DNA of 64,000 nucleotides, from the NCBI GenBank assembly GCA_015709655.1, contig CP054181.1, positions 857,262-921,261 of the forward strand, read 5' to 3'. The notes under the pieces are model-generated. The model was given only the letters and a program-made list of their open reading frames with translations, did not search any database and was not told the origin of the DNA. Origin of the DNA: Ignavibacteria bacterium. GTDB lineage: Bacteria > Bacteroidota > Ignavibacteria > Kapaibacteriales > Kapaibacteriaceae. This document shows, in pieces, positions 43,903-53,605 of this stretch. How positions within the stretch are numbered: the stretch's first letter is position 1; each line of letters opens with the position of its first letter. The position numbers and the translations under genes are program-made.

Positions 43903-44817
43903 ATGATTTCGGCATTTGCTGCACTCTTCCTACTTATCTCCGTTGGTCTGCTTGTACGCGTAGCTGTTGGCGTACAGCGTGCCGATGCAATGAGGAAGGC
44001 AATCAACGATCTGGTCTACGTATTACTCCTGCCGTTGCTTGCCTTTAGTGTTGTGAGCCCGATTCATCCTGACGCCGGAATTCTTGCGATCCCTGTCGTT
44101 CCTGGTATCACAGTAACCGTATGTGCCGCACTTGCCTGGCTGATCTATTCCCGACGGACCACACTGAGTCGCGGAACTACCGGTTCACTGATTCTGGCGG
44201 CTGCCTGGGGCAACGTTACCTATCTGGGCTACCCGTTCATAAAATTCGTTATTGGTGACCATGTGCAGCATATCCCATTGTTGTATGATATGACGGGCAA
44301 TACACCAATGCTGCTCACGCTGGGCATTGCTATCTGCATGTACTACGGGTCAGACACCACGAAATTTACTCCTTCAGCAGCCTTCATCTCGATAATCCGT
44401 ACTCCCGCCTTTATTGGCGTCATGCTTGGTCTGCTGGCAGCAGGTACCGGACTGGAGCTGCCGGAGCTTGTTACCGTCCCGATTGCTCTTGCGGGTGAAG
44501 CCGTTGCCCCGCTCATGCTGATTACCATAGGGCTTGGCCTCCGACCGCCCACCACACGCCAGCTGCGCACACTGGGTCCTGCAATAATCATTAAGTTGAT
44601 TATTTCACCGGCACTTGGTTTTGTACTTATTTCATTTCTGGGTTTCAGCACCGACGTATCTGCGGCCATGCTGTTCGAGTCTGCCATGCCGGTGATGATG
44701 CTGCCCCTGGTTTTTGCCGAGCACTATGGACTCGACGAAGAAATCATGGCACAGGCAATTGTTATCAGCACCACTGGATCGCTGGTTACGCTGCCTGTAG
44801 TGCAGTGGATTATGTAG
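43903..44817 (+). CDS. AEC-family (auxin efflux carrier) permease
   Basis: 304 residues, ten predicted membrane helices in two halves: first half with AINDLVYVLLLPLLAFSVVSP and GNVTYLGYPF, second half with AEAVAPLMLITIGLGL and ESAMPVMMLPLVFAEHYG. AEC proteins export organic anions such as malate or malonate, or hormone-like compounds; the substrate is not readable. TAACATTG, one mismatch from the -7 box, lies 4 nt before the ATG, so a leaderless transcript is likely. Divergent from the LytTR regulator, which may control it. Ends 3 bp short of the convergent kelch gene. Confidence 0.88.
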   Translation: MISAFAALFLLISVGLLVRVAVGVQRADAMRKAINDLVYVLLLPLLAFSVVSPIHPDAGILAIPVVPGITVTVCAALAWLIYSRRTTLSRGTTGSLILAAAWGNVTYLGYPFIKFVIGDHVQHIPLLYDMTGNTPMLLTLGIAICMYYGSDTTKFTPSAAFISIIRTPAFIGVMLGLLAAGTGLELPELVTVPIALAGEAVAPLMLITIGLGLRPPTTRQLRTLGPAIIIKLIISPALGFVLISFLGFSTDVSAAMLFESAMPVMMLPLVFAEHYGLDEEIMAQAIVISTTGSLVTLPVVQWIM

Positions 44818-44819
44818 CA

Positions 44820-46928
44820 CTATCGCAGGATATGCAGGAGGGTGGTGTTTACGAGTTCACCGTTTCGAACAATCCGAATTGCATACACACCTGATGCCAC
44901 ATCCGGAACCTCAAAATCAATTTCAGTATGGTTCGCTGCATCCCTGCGCAGCACCAGGTTACCGGTACGACTATACACCTCCGCAACGGTACCCGGAAGC
45001 GCCGGTGCAGAAAACCGAAGTCTGACCGTTGACTGTCCGTACAAGGGATTAGGGAACACCTCGACCCCGCTGGCGGGTGACGATTCAGGCAATTCGGCTG
45101 ATGTCAGATCATCACTGCAGGATTCTACCCGGACGTACGTAAGAACATGTTGCTGCTGCGAGAATCCGGTTGCCGAGGTTATCCCTGCGTATGCCTTTCC
45201 GTCTGTAGCCAGAAACGGCTGCAGCAGTTGTGGTATGTTTAGCGGCACTGATAGCACCGGATCGTTAAAATTCTGATCCTTGGAAACCCACACCGACAGT
45301 GTGGCGTTGGCATACGCTACCTTTACATGGTATTCCGAACCGTCGGCCACAAAATTTGGCACGTTGGCATATCCAAGGGCAAGGAGGTAGGGCTCTGCAT
45401 GCACTGCCCGCAGCCGTGTGCCATCACCGCCCTGAACTGCAATATGGCTACCCGACGGATCGGAAAACGCTGCATTCAGGAATGCGTCACATTCAATGGC
45501 CAGGCCATGCGGAATCCCATCATACCCGATACCTTTCCCTGCGTCGCCAAGAGGCGCCGGCTCTACCGGCTGAAACACCAGGACAACACCATCGGCACCC
45601 TGAGGTCCGCCATCACGCAGCTCGTTATCGGTTCCGTCGAGCAACCGAAAGCCAAATTGAATAGTAAAGTCGTTTACTATATTCACCTTCTGCTTCAGCC
45701 AGGCAGCACCGGCCAGAAACGGCTTTGAATCGGTAAGCACAATTGTCGTGTCCAACAAATACGCACTGCCCCGAAGTGTAAACCGACTTGGGGGAACGGA
45801 TTGGACGGTGGTTTCGCACTCTCCTGAGAGTACTTCAATCGTACTCGTTTCCGTTGCAGACGAAATCCCACCTATTGCAAACACCTTAAGATCTCGTCCA
45901 CTACCAACTGAAACTGCTTTAAAAAAAGCTCGTCCGATATTCAATGGAGGTGCCGGTGTAGACACCCCGGTTAGAACATCCACGAATTCACACGATTTGT
46001 ACTGAATCGAAATATCATTGTTACCTCCAATAACAAGGATCGAACCGGACAAGTAATTTACCGCACTATGCCCACACCTGTTCTCGAGTAAAAGCCCGTA
46101 TGTTTTGAATGTTCCATTACTATAACGACCAATTGTCATTACGTACTTACCCCCTTTCGAATTTTCTGATGCACTTCCCCCAGTCCAGATCAACTGCTTA
46201 TCAGGAGTCGTTACCATAGTAGGGTAGTACAACGAATCAGTGGTGCCAACTGGATCCCACGTAAATGTTGATTCATCATATGCCCACACCCTGTTCGAGC
46301 GGTATGAACCCGGACCACCAATCCTGCCGGCAAAGGCAATTATACGACCTGCTGAATCTACAGTAAGCTGAGATAAACTCGTCACGTAAGGAAAGTCGCC
46401 AGCTAAAAGAGTTACTCTGGTGCGAGTATCGAAGATTTCACACGTATTGACAACGTTATCAATGCCAATACGCCCACCAACAATCATGATTCTGAACGAA
46501 TCAAGAGCCACGGCTGCCAACTGGGCTCTTGCTGTTGAAATACTTCCTACAACTTCCCACATTTCTGTTTGGGGATCAAAACATTCAATCTTATTAGTAC
46601 TTTGATGTGATGACGAGATGTTTCCACCTATTACGTACACCTTGCCGTCCGACATTACTACCGATGAAGTTAAATATCGTGGTTGGTTCATTGGCATTAC
46701 AGGTCGGATAACTTCTGATTTGGCATCAAGTATGTATGTATTTGCTGTGACGATACCTTTGTTAAGTCCGCCAAACAGGAGTATTTGTCCTTTGTTTATA
46801 AGCTGTGCTTCGGGGAATATGCCTATCCCGGGTGCCTCGTGAATAAGCCTCCACCTCTGTTCGGCCGTGGCACTGAACACACTAAGCAATAGAACGACAG
46901 GTGTGATTCCGAGAACGAATGTTCTCAT
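44820..46928 (-). CDS. Secreted kelch-repeat and L-type lectin protein with T9SS C-terminal domain
   Basis: 702 residues. Signal peptide MRTFVLGITPVVLLLSVFSATAE. Kelch-like repeats at about 45-365 (ILLFGGLNKG, GKVYVIGGN, RIMIVGGRIG, GSILVIGGN, KVFAIGGI). An L-type (legume-type) lectin fold lies at about 390-610 (FTIQFGFRLLDG, ADGVVLVFQPVEP, GLAIECDAFLNAAFSDPSGSHIAVQGGD), and a T9SS type A C-terminal domain at about 625-702 (VEVFPNPLYGQSTVRL, VYSRTGNLVLRR, SGVYAIRIVRNGELV). Predicted surface glycan-binding protein. The start is 52 bp from an IS256 insertion that separates it from the divergent methyltransferase. Confidence 0.85.
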   Translation of the reverse strand: MRTFVLGITPVVLLLSVFSATAEQRWRLIHEAPGIGIFPEAQLINKGQILLFGGLNKGIVTANTYILDAKSEVIRPVMPMNQPRYLTSSVVMSDGKVYVIGGNISSSHQSTNKIECFDPQTEMWEVVGSISTARAQLAAVALDSFRIMIVGGRIGIDNVVNTCEIFDTRTRVTLLAGDFPYVTSLSQLTVDSAGRIIAFAGRIGGPGSYRSNRVWAYDESTFTWDPVGTTDSLYYPTMVTTPDKQLIWTGGSASENSKGGKYVMTIGRYSNGTFKTYGLLLENRCGHSAVNYLSGSILVIGGNNDISIQYKSCEFVDVLTGVSTPAPPLNIGRAFFKAVSVGSGRDLKVFAIGGISSATETSTIEVLSGECETTVQSVPPSRFTLRGSAYLLDTTIVLTDSKPFLAGAAWLKQKVNIVNDFTIQFGFRLLDGTDNELRDGGPQGADGVVLVFQPVEPAPLGDAGKGIGYDGIPHGLAIECDAFLNAAFSDPSGSHIAVQGGDGTRLRAVHAEPYLLALGYANVPNFVADGSEYHVKVAYANATLSVWVSKDQNFNDPVLSVPLNIPQLLQPFLATDGKAYAGITSATGFSQQQHVLTYVRVESCSDDLTSAELPESSPASGVEVFPNPLYGQSTVRLRFSAPALPGTVAEVYSRTGNLVLRRDAANHTEIDFEVPDVASGVYAIRIVRNGELVNTTLLHILR

Positions 46929-46972
46929 CTTAGCAACCCGTTATTATTGAACGCACTGTGATGTAATCCATT

Positions 46973-46980
46973 TTCATAGA
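46973..46980. repeat. Left copy of the 8-bp target duplication (TTCATAGA)
   Basis: Exactly repeated at 48364-48371. The two copies directly flank the IS256 element, as expected from its 8-9 bp target duplication. Confidence 0.88.
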
Positions 46981-48363
46981 GACTATGTCCGTTTCCTAGT
47001 TGAAAATCGAGAGACTATAGCTTTGGTTTGATTGTTTTGGATTCTGTTGTTTACTTCGTTTACGATCGCTCGGTGCAACATAAGCAATCTTTTATAGTTA
47101 TGTACTCGTCGCCATGATTGTTCTGCGTCGAAGAGAGCGAGAGCTGACCACCGTAGCCGCTGATCACCTGTGGACCATCGCGTAACGTGCCTCGTACGAC
47201 GTGCTATGGCAGAGTTCGCCGACTCGATCACATTTGTCGTGCCGAACGAACGGCCGAACACAGATCGCATGCCGAGTCGTGTTAGGGTCAGTACGTCTTC
47301 GATGCCCTCATTGAGTGATGCAGCAGCGGCGGGATTGATCTTCTGCAATCGTGCTATGAGTTCATCAGCCATAGCGCGTGCGTGTTTGTAGTCATCGCAG
47401 GAAAACAATTGCTTCAGAAGTTTGCGCCATTCTGGACGTGCGTTCTCCGGCTGATGGTCAAGCACATTGCGCAACTTGTGCACTTGGCAGCGCTGAATGA
47501 CGGCATATTCGCCAAAGACCTCTTCGATCGCCTTTCGAAGGCCTAGCCCGCCATCGATCACAAACAACAGGCCGTCATCGAAGCAGAAACCACGGCTGAT
47601 CATCTCGCGAAACATCGTCGTGATCACACCGGCGTTCTCTGTCGTACATTGGGTTAGCCCCAGCGATACTTCTCCCCGGCTTCAGTTACGCCAATAACCG
47701 AGACGATGTTCTGACCCTGTATGCACTTCCCGTCGATGAAGACCGCCACATAGGTTGACTCGTCAAGGCGACGCTGAAGAAACTCTTCCAGGATCGCGGC
47801 GCTGTGCTCAACGAAGAGCTCAGAAACCCGACTCTTTGAGAGTCCAAATGAATCCATCAATGCTTCGGTAACCAGCTCCAGATTGCGGCTGCCGAGTCCA
47901 CGAAACAACGACTCGATCACGTAGGTCGGTGGCTCCGCGGCCTGGCGCATTTCATGGTAGATCTGTGGCGAAAACGTCTTCCCGGTTTCGGCATCATACA
48001 CCCTGGGTACTGCCACCGGCAGCTTCTGTCCTCCTACAGCAAGACTGCCAGGATTACGTCCCCAGCGGCTGTAGCGCCCCTGGTGAGGCTTGTCATGGCT
48101 ATGGCGCTCCCCGGCTAGGTGCGTCACCTCCCGTTCCATCAGCTGAACGCCAACATGTCTGCTCAGCTCCAGATGATGTAACACGAGTGCCGCGACTTCG
48201 TCGCCTGCCAGCTCCGCTAGTGTTTCGATTGCCGCACTAAGATCTGGGTGCGTATGTTTGGATCGCATGGGGCTCCTTTGTTTGGTGTTTGGTTGTTTAG
48301 TTTCTCCAAATTACCAACCACAAAGCGAGCCTCTTTTTTTTCAACTAACTTTCGGACACTGTC
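46981..48363 (-). mobile_element. IS256-family insertion sequence, 1383 bp, with target duplication
   Basis: Terminal inverted repeats of about 26 bp, matching at 19: the ends share GAC, then TGTCCG, a 6-nt variable block, then AGTTGAAAA (left 46981-47006; right 48363 inward). Flanked by TTCATAGA duplications. It carries one transposase frame, broken by a frameshift. It lies in the divergent region between the kelch/lectin gene and the methyltransferase gene, upstream of both. Confidence 0.93.
46983..48268 (-). pseudogene. IS256-family transposase, one-base frameshift
   Basis: Starts at 48268 (MRSKHTHPDLSAAIETL). The first frame runs to 47654 and ends EKYRWG then stop; it includes the first catalytic Asp (VAVFIDGKC). 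The continuation, LTQCTTENAGVITTMF then LLFVIDGGLGLRKA (second Asp) and NVIESANSAIARR (Glu), is in another frame. One extra G in the GGGG run (CCCC at 47658-47661 on the plus strand) would restore the full ~420-residue protein. It is either inactivated by a base loss or read by slippage on the G-run. The mobile element's ends are intact. Confidence 0.9.
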
Positions 48364-48371
48364 TTCATAGA
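48364..48371. repeat. Right copy of the 8-bp target duplication (TTCATAGA)
   Basis: Matches 46973-46980. It lies just before the methyltransferase gene, whose ATG is 15 bp further on. Confidence 0.88.
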
Positions 48372-48385
48372 TTGCAAGTCTACGT

Positions 48386-49204
48386 ATGAAAACACATGAT
48401 ACATACATTCAGGAGAATATTCGTCAGCATGAACGGATCGCCACACTCTATACAAAACGGCATTCCGAAATTTATAACTCGGTTGAGCAGGCACGCCTGG
48501 CAGCACTGATAGGCTTGGCAACCGGTCTGGTGAAATCTGGATCCAGGCGGGCATTGGATTTCGGGTGTGGCGATGGTAATCTGACCCGACACATTCTACA
48601 CCATGGCTTCCATGTTATCTGTGCAGATGTTACCCCCTCCTTCACTCGTATCTCCTCTGCTATCGATCCTAATGCTACAACTCCACATATCCTAAACGGT
48701 AGAGACCTTACTGAATTTGGTAATGGTATTTTTGATTTTATAGCAACCTACAGTGTACTGCACCATGTTCCGGACTATTTACACATTGTTTCTGAAATGA
48801 TTCGAATACTTTCTCCTGGTGGGGTACTGGTTATCGATCACGAAGCTTCGAGTGAATACTGGACCAATAGCCCGCTACTTGCAGAGCTACGTTCCGCATC
48901 AACAGCTCCTCGTTCACCGTTCTGGTACATGAAACGGATATTTTCTGTGAACTGGTGGATTAAACGATTCCGCAAATTCCGGAATCCACGGTATTCAGAG
49001 GAGGGTGATATCCATGTGTGGCCAGATGATCATATCGAATGGGATAAGATTCGGTCACTAATGGTGGACGCAGGATTAGAGTTGTGTGCAGATGAAGACT
49101 ACCTGCTGTACCAGCCACAGTATTCCCTGGAGTTGTACGAACAGTACCGAAACCGCTGTTCGGATATGCACGTTATTGTTGCCCGGAAGCCACTCCGTGC
49201 CTGA
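48386..49204 (+). CDS. SAM-dependent methyltransferase
   Basis: 272 residues, class I Rossmann-type methyltransferase: motif I LDFGCGDGNLTRH at about 58-70, acidic loop ICADVTPSF, motif IV region FDFIATYSVLHHVPDY, and RILSPGGVLVIDHEA. The C-terminal ~110 residues are basic/aromatic and of unknown role. The substrate is unknown, perhaps a glycan or quinone given the neighbouring glycosyltransferase, whose GTG overlaps its stop. Its promoter region was altered by the IS256 insertion 15-23 bp upstream. Confidence 0.87.
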   Translation: MKTHDTYIQENIRQHERIATLYTKRHSEIYNSVEQARLAALIGLATGLVKSGSRRALDFGCGDGNLTRHILHHGFHVICADVTPSFTRISSAIDPNATTPHILNGRDLTEFGNGIFDFIATYSVLHHVPDYLHIVSEMIRILSPGGVLVIDHEASSEYWTNSPLLAELRSASTAPRSPFWYMKRIFSVNWWIKRFRKFRNPRYSEEGDIHVWPDDHIEWDKIRSLMVDAGLELCADEDYLLYQPQYSLELYEQYRNRCSDMHVIVARKPLRA

Positions 49205-50237
49205 TATCATACTTCATGGTCCGTTTCCGCCTCCGTTCGGAGGGGTGGCACTGCACATCATCCGATTGGCAGAGCAGTTGGTGGAAAGGGGCTTTGGCGT
49301 ACGTGGACATAGCACGGCAGGCGTCCGCCACGATCTGCCATGGGTCCGGAAGGAAGGTTTTCCTTCGGCTTTGCAGCGCACACCTGTTCACCTGCATACC
49401 GATGAGGGGAATGCACGGCGGACGGTGCTGCTGGGACGTGTGTGGACTGCCCTTCGACGTCCGTATGCGCTCACGGTTCACTCGTTCCGGCACAGACCCG
49501 ACCTGGAACACTTCGATGCCGCTCTCGCAGGAGTGTACCACAATGCCCGCGCGATTATTGCAATCAGCAGTGAAACGCGTACGGCATTGGTGGAGAGGCT
49601 GAAACTAAATCCCGATACTATTAGTGTTATCCCCTCGGCATTACCTGTGTCGCACTGGGAACAGGAATGCCCAAAACCCGACCTGCCAAATGGCTGGCTG
49701 CAGGCAAAAGTCAGGGTACTGGCAAATGCAGGACGGGTGGTGCGGTATAACGGAGCCGATCTCTACGGTATCGATACATTACTCGATGCGCACAACCAAC
49801 TCAGCAGTCCCGACATGGCACTGCTGATTGTCCTCGGAGAAATCGTTGATAATGATCTTTATCGTTTGTATCAGGAACGCGTCCAGGCTCTTCGCAACGT
49901 TTTTCTGGTTCATGGTTTGCAAAGCCCCCTGGCACCAGTTGTACATGAAGCACATATTGTGGTACGGCCTACAAGGACGGAGGGCGGGGAAAGCCTGACC
50001 CTTGTTGAAGCAATTGAGGACGGCGTTTGGGCTGTGGGGTCGGATTCCGTGCGGCGTCCACCCGAAGCAGTATTGTTTAAAACCGGTGATGCTGCCGATC
50101 TGGCGCGGGTGCTTCACACCGTTAGCACCACCGATACGACTGCTCCAGCCATGCCACGAAATGCGGTGAATGCGGAAGCCATAATACAGTTATTTACCAA
50201 CCGAGGCTTGTTGCCGCAGGTTACGGCAAATCAGTAA
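49197..50237 (+). CDS. Glycosyltransferase family 4 (GT-B)
   Basis: 346 residues from a GTG at 49197, which overlaps the methyltransferase stop; the frame is open 37 codons upstream but that stretch is the shadow of the methyltransferase. GT-B features: ILHGPFPPPFGGVALHI at the N-terminus, AISSETRTALVERL, VLANAGRVVRYNGADLYGIDTLLDA, and the C-terminal RPTRTEGGESLTLVEAIEDG, the GT4 donor-site motif. Transfers a sugar to a lipid-linked or other acceptor. Coupled to the methyltransferase, so both may build a methylated glycan. Its end overlaps surE on the other strand by 17 bp. Confidence 0.88.
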   Translation: MPDIILHGPFPPPFGGVALHIIRLAEQLVERGFGVRGHSTAGVRHDLPWVRKEGFPSALQRTPVHLHTDEGNARRTVLLGRVWTALRRPYALTVHSFRHRPDLEHFDAALAGVYHNARAIIAISSETRTALVERLKLNPDTISVIPSALPVSHWEQECPKPDLPNGWLQAKVRVLANAGRVVRYNGADLYGIDTLLDAHNQLSSPDMALLIVLGEIVDNDLYRLYQERVQALRNVFLVHGLQSPLAPVVHEAHIVVRPTRTEGGESLTLVEAIEDGVWAVGSDSVRRPPEAVLFKTGDAADLARVLHTVSTTDTTAPAMPRNAVNAEAIIQLFTNRGLLPQVTANQ

Positions 50238-50985
50238 GGGTTGTACGTAAACGATCCAGCACGGTAAAATTCGTCAGCTCGTAATGAATCGGCGTTACGG
50301 CTACGTAGCCCTGTGCAACCAGCAAATCATCGGCATCGGGGAGTTCTTCCACCGATACCAGCGACCCTGTAAGCCAGTAGTATTCCCGACGGTGCGGATC
50401 GATACGCTCCTCGTAGCTGTCCTGCCAGATGCTGCGTCCCTGCTGTGCAATCCGAATCCCCCTGCAGTCTGACTCCGCAATAGCAGGAACGTTCACGTTT
50501 AGGAGAGTTCCCTTGGGTATTCCAAGGGCAGGTAGCTGCGAGGCAATGTGTGCCGCAACTTTTGCTGCAAAACTCATGTCGGCATTCAAACTAAAGTCAT
50601 CCAGACTAACGGCCATACTTGGAACGCCCATCAGCGTGCCCTCGGTGGCAGCACTAACAGTGCCGCTGTAAATAGCGTTTACACTGGTGTTTCCACCATG
50701 ATTGATGCCGCTGACCACCAGGTCAGGCATGTACTTGAGCAATGCCGATATCCCAAGCTTTACACAGTCGGCCGGCGTACCATTAATAGCCCAGCCAAAT
50801 ACTTCGCCGTTCCTGCGGAACTGTGTGGCACGCAGCGGACTGCTGACGGTGAGTGCATGGCCAACGGCACTTTGCTGACGGTCAGGAGCAACAACGACTA
50901 CATTCCCGAGCGGACGCAGCGCCTGCACCAGCGCAGCAATTCCGGGTGCGTCGATTCCGTCATCATTTGTTACCAGTATTTGCAT
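50221..50985 (-). CDS. surE: 5'/3'-nucleotidase SurE
   Basis: 254 residues with the SurE signatures: TNDDGIDAPGI at residues 6-16 (metal-binding Asp pair), QSAVGHALT, NGTPADCVKLG, SGINHGGNTS and YSGTVSAATEG. Hydrolyses nucleoside 5' or 3' monophosphates and polyphosphate during stress and stationary phase. It starts at the ATG 50985, followed upstream by rseP 25 bp away on the same strand, so the two are probably co-transcribed. Confidence 0.96.
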   Translation of the reverse strand: MQILVTNDDGIDAPGIAALVQALRPLGNVVVVAPDRQQSAVGHALTVSSPLRATQFRRNGEVFGWAINGTPADCVKLGISALLKYMPDLVVSGINHGGNTSVNAIYSGTVSAATEGTLMGVPSMAVSLDDFSLNADMSFAAKVAAHIASQLPALGIPKGTLLNVNVPAIAESDCRGIRIAQQGRSIWQDSYEERIDPHRREYYWLTGSLVSVEELPDADDLLVAQGYVAVTPIHYELTNFTVLDRLRTTLTDLP

Positions 50986-51010
50986 AATTTATATTCTCTT
51001 CACGATGCAA

Positions 51011-52363
51011 TTAACTCAGATCCAGGTAAAACACGAACGCCATGAGGATCAGCAGGAGTATCATCCCTATCTGCTGGACCCTGATTTTAACCTTTGTAGG
51101 TATCTCGCGGCGCATAATTGCCTCAATCAGGACAAATAACAGATGTCCGCCATCCAGACCCGGCAATGGCAGAATGTTCATCACAGCCAGTGAAATGGAG
51201 ATAAGCGCCATAAAGCGCAGGAATGGTTCCATGCCAAGCTCCTGACTCCGTGAGGCCATCTTGGCAATTTTAACGGGTCCGCCAAAGCTCTGTTTTACAC
51301 TTACGGTGCCGGAGATTACGTGTCCAACCGAGGTCACAATAAGATTAACTGTTTTGCTTACCTCGCCTACCGAAAGCGTGAGTGCCTCGAACACTCCGTA
51401 GGTTTTATGCTCGCGGGGACCAATAAACTTCTGTTCCAGTCCCACCTTGATAACACTATCTTTTGCAACCTGTACGGTTACCGGCCGAACCGAGTCGGCC
51501 CGCTCAACATGGAGCACCACACTTTTACCGGCATGGTCACGGATATATCGCTGTAGCTGTGCCATCGCACCAATACCTACACTATCGGCCGCCAGGATCA
51601 TATCGCCTTTTTTTAACCCTGCTTTATCGGCGGGTCCGTACGACACTACGTCGCCAAGAACCACGCGGGTTTGACTTGGGTGCAGGCCAAGCGTATTATT
51701 CGTCATACCTCGCATCACATCGGCAGCCGAAACACTTCTGTTGATCAGGGTTCCGTTCCGGTTCAGAACAATCTTGCGGGTGCCGGTTTGTGATTCAAGC
51801 GCAAGCAGCTCCATGACGTGTCCCCACGAGTGGGGCGTTTGTCCGTCAATACTCACAAATGTATCGCCCCGTTCCAACTGCATTTGTGCGGCCAGTGTGC
51901 CGGGCTCTACGTAGCCCACAGACGTTACCTTCATCTCGTCGGTGCCTGTTACTAACGGCAGCACCCAGAAGATTGCAATTGCAAGCAGAATATTCATGAT
52001 GACGCCGGCACTGAGCACCAGTGTTTTCTGCAGTGCATTTTTTGATCTGAATTCGTACGGCTCCGGTGGTTTGGCGGCAAACTCGGTATCGAGGCTCTCA
52101 TCAATCATGCCGATAATTTTCACGTAACCGCCAATGGGCAGCCAGCTTACCCGGTAATCGGTATGTTCACCAAGTACAATATCTTTGGGTAGCGGACCAA
52201 ACGTAAAACCGTTTACTTTGTTCCAGCCAAGCATCCGGGGCCCCATACCAACGGCAAACACGTCAGCGCGCATACCGGTTAAACGTGCTGCCAAAAAGTG
52301 TCCAAGCTCATGAATAAAAACCAGGACACCGATAACAATAAGAAAAGCAATTAATTCAGACAT
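51011..52363 (-). CDS. rseP: RIP-family zinc metalloprotease RseP
   Basis: 450-residue M50 site-2 protease. HExxH in FIHELGHFLAAR at about 17-28, a PDZ part near 170-310 (GYVEPGTLAAQMQLERGDTFVS; a second copy around YGPADKAGLKKGDMIL), and the C-terminal NILPLPGLDGGHLLF with the third zinc ligand Asp. It cleaves membrane-bound anti-sigma factors and remnant signal peptides in the inner membrane. It lies between dxr and surE, an arrangement common in many bacteria for dxr-rseP. Confidence 0.96.
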   Translation of the reverse strand: MSELIAFLIVIGVLVFIHELGHFLAARLTGMRADVFAVGMGPRMLGWNKVNGFTFGPLPKDIVLGEHTDYRVSWLPIGGYVKIIGMIDESLDTEFAAKPPEPYEFRSKNALQKTLVLSAGVIMNILLAIAIFWVLPLVTGTDEMKVTSVGYVEPGTLAAQMQLERGDTFVSIDGQTPHSWGHVMELLALESQTGTRKIVLNRNGTLINRSVSAADVMRGMTNNTLGLHPSQTRVVLGDVVSYGPADKAGLKKGDMILAADSVGIGAMAQLQRYIRDHAGKSVVLHVERADSVRPVTVQVAKDSVIKVGLEQKFIGPREHKTYGVFEALTLSVGEVSKTVNLIVTSVGHVISGTVSVKQSFGGPVKIAKMASRSQELGMEPFLRFMALISISLAVMNILPLPGLDGGHLLFVLIEAIMRREIPTKVKIRVQQIGMILLLILMAFVFYLDLS

Positions 52364-52424
52364 AGATTCGATTTAAGAATTGGGCTAAATCACGAGTAAC
52401 AAAAAACGGTGAGCGGATGGGAAT

Positions 52425-53603
52425 TTAGGACATCGCTGCACCTGCAGAAATCATCGTTACCTGTTCATGAGCACGAAGTCGTGCTTCAGCATCGGTTTCG
52501 ATAATGGCGGGTAAAGACGGTGCATCGGTAATATTCATGCGTTCCAGCGTTTTCAGAATAACAGTGGGTATATCGGTAAACCGTATTCTGTTGTCAAGAA
52601 AAGCATACACGGCGATTTCGTTGGCGGCGTTTACAATGCAGCCTGCAGTACCTCCAGTTCGGAGGGCATCGTACGCAATCTGCAAACACGGGAACTTGTG
52701 AACATCGGGCTTTTCAAATGTCAGTGCTCCAATTTCCGCAAGGTCCGGAGTTTTCATATTCATGGGCGTGCGCTGCGGATATGTTAACGCCCACTGGATG
52801 GGAACAAGCATGGAGGGCAGTCCCATTTGTGCTTTCACGGAGCCGTCGCAGAACTCCACCATGCTGTGGATAATACTCTGCGGATGCACCACAACATCAA
52901 TGGCAGTGGCGTCAAGGTTAAACAACCACCGTGCTTCGATCACCTCGAAGCCCTTATTCATGAGGGTTGCCGAGTCAATTGTGATTTTATTCCCCATATC
53001 CCAGTTGGGATGTCTGAGAGCCTGAGCCGGCGTCATCGTTGCGAGCTCCTCCGCGGTCGCTGTTCGGAACGGGCCACCGGATGCAGTCAGAATTATCCGT
53101 TGAACGGATTTCAGATTTTCACCTTGCAGGCACTGCGCAATAGCGCTATGCTCACTGTCAACAGCCAGGAGGGCAGCATTGTGTTCCTTCAGTGTAGCCG
53201 TAATGAGTTCACCTGCACTGACAAGTGTCTCCTTATTTGCCAGCGCAACGGTGCAGCCTGACTGTATTGCAGCCATCGTAGGCACAACGCCGGAGAACCC
53301 CACCATGGCACTCATTACCAGATTGTTCTCGGGATCGGCAGCAGCTTCGCACAGCCCCTCTTCGCCGCAGCGGACTTCACCCGTATACGTTGGAAGAAGC
53401 TCCCGAAACCGCCGGCATGCGGTTTCATCGCGGATAGCTATACCATAAGGATTGTATTCCTGAACTTGCCGTACCAGATCGTCAACCCGCGTATTACAGG
53501 TAATCCAGCGTACTGTAAACTCTGACGGCAGACCGGCCACAACCTGAAGCGTTTGCGTTCCAATTGAGCCGGTTGACCCTAAGATGGTAATAGTACGCTG
53601 CAC
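52425..53603 (-). CDS. dxr: 1-deoxy-D-xylulose-5-phosphate reductoisomerase
   Basis: 392 residues from a GTG at 53603 (MQRTITILGSTGSIGTQTL). Second step of the MEP isoprenoid pathway: reduces and isomerises DXP to MEP with NADPH. NADPH motif GSTGSIG at 9-15; DSEHSAIAQCL, LTASGGPFR, HPNWDMGNKITIDSATLMNKGFE and EARWLF are the substrate/metal segments. The rng stop is 2 bp upstream, so rng-dxr-rseP-surE likely form one operon. Confidence 0.96.
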   Translation of the reverse strand: MQRTITILGSTGSIGTQTLQVVAGLPSEFTVRWITCNTRVDDLVRQVQEYNPYGIAIRDETACRRFRELLPTYTGEVRCGEEGLCEAAADPENNLVMSAMVGFSGVVPTMAAIQSGCTVALANKETLVSAGELITATLKEHNAALLAVDSEHSAIAQCLQGENLKSVQRIILTASGGPFRTATAEELATMTPAQALRHPNWDMGNKITIDSATLMNKGFEVIEARWLFNLDATAIDVVVHPQSIIHSMVEFCDGSVKAQMGLPSMLVPIQWALTYPQRTPMNMKTPDLAEIGALTFEKPDVHKFPCLQIAYDALRTGGTAGCIVNAANEIAVYAFLDNRIRFTDIPTVILKTLERMNITDAPSLPAIIETDAEARLRAHEQVTMISAGAAMS

Positions 53604-53605
53604 GG

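Noticed and set aside
45299..45728. Plus-strand frames inside the kelch/lectin gene
   Set aside because: They are antisense to the lectin and kelch coding sequence without recognisable domains.
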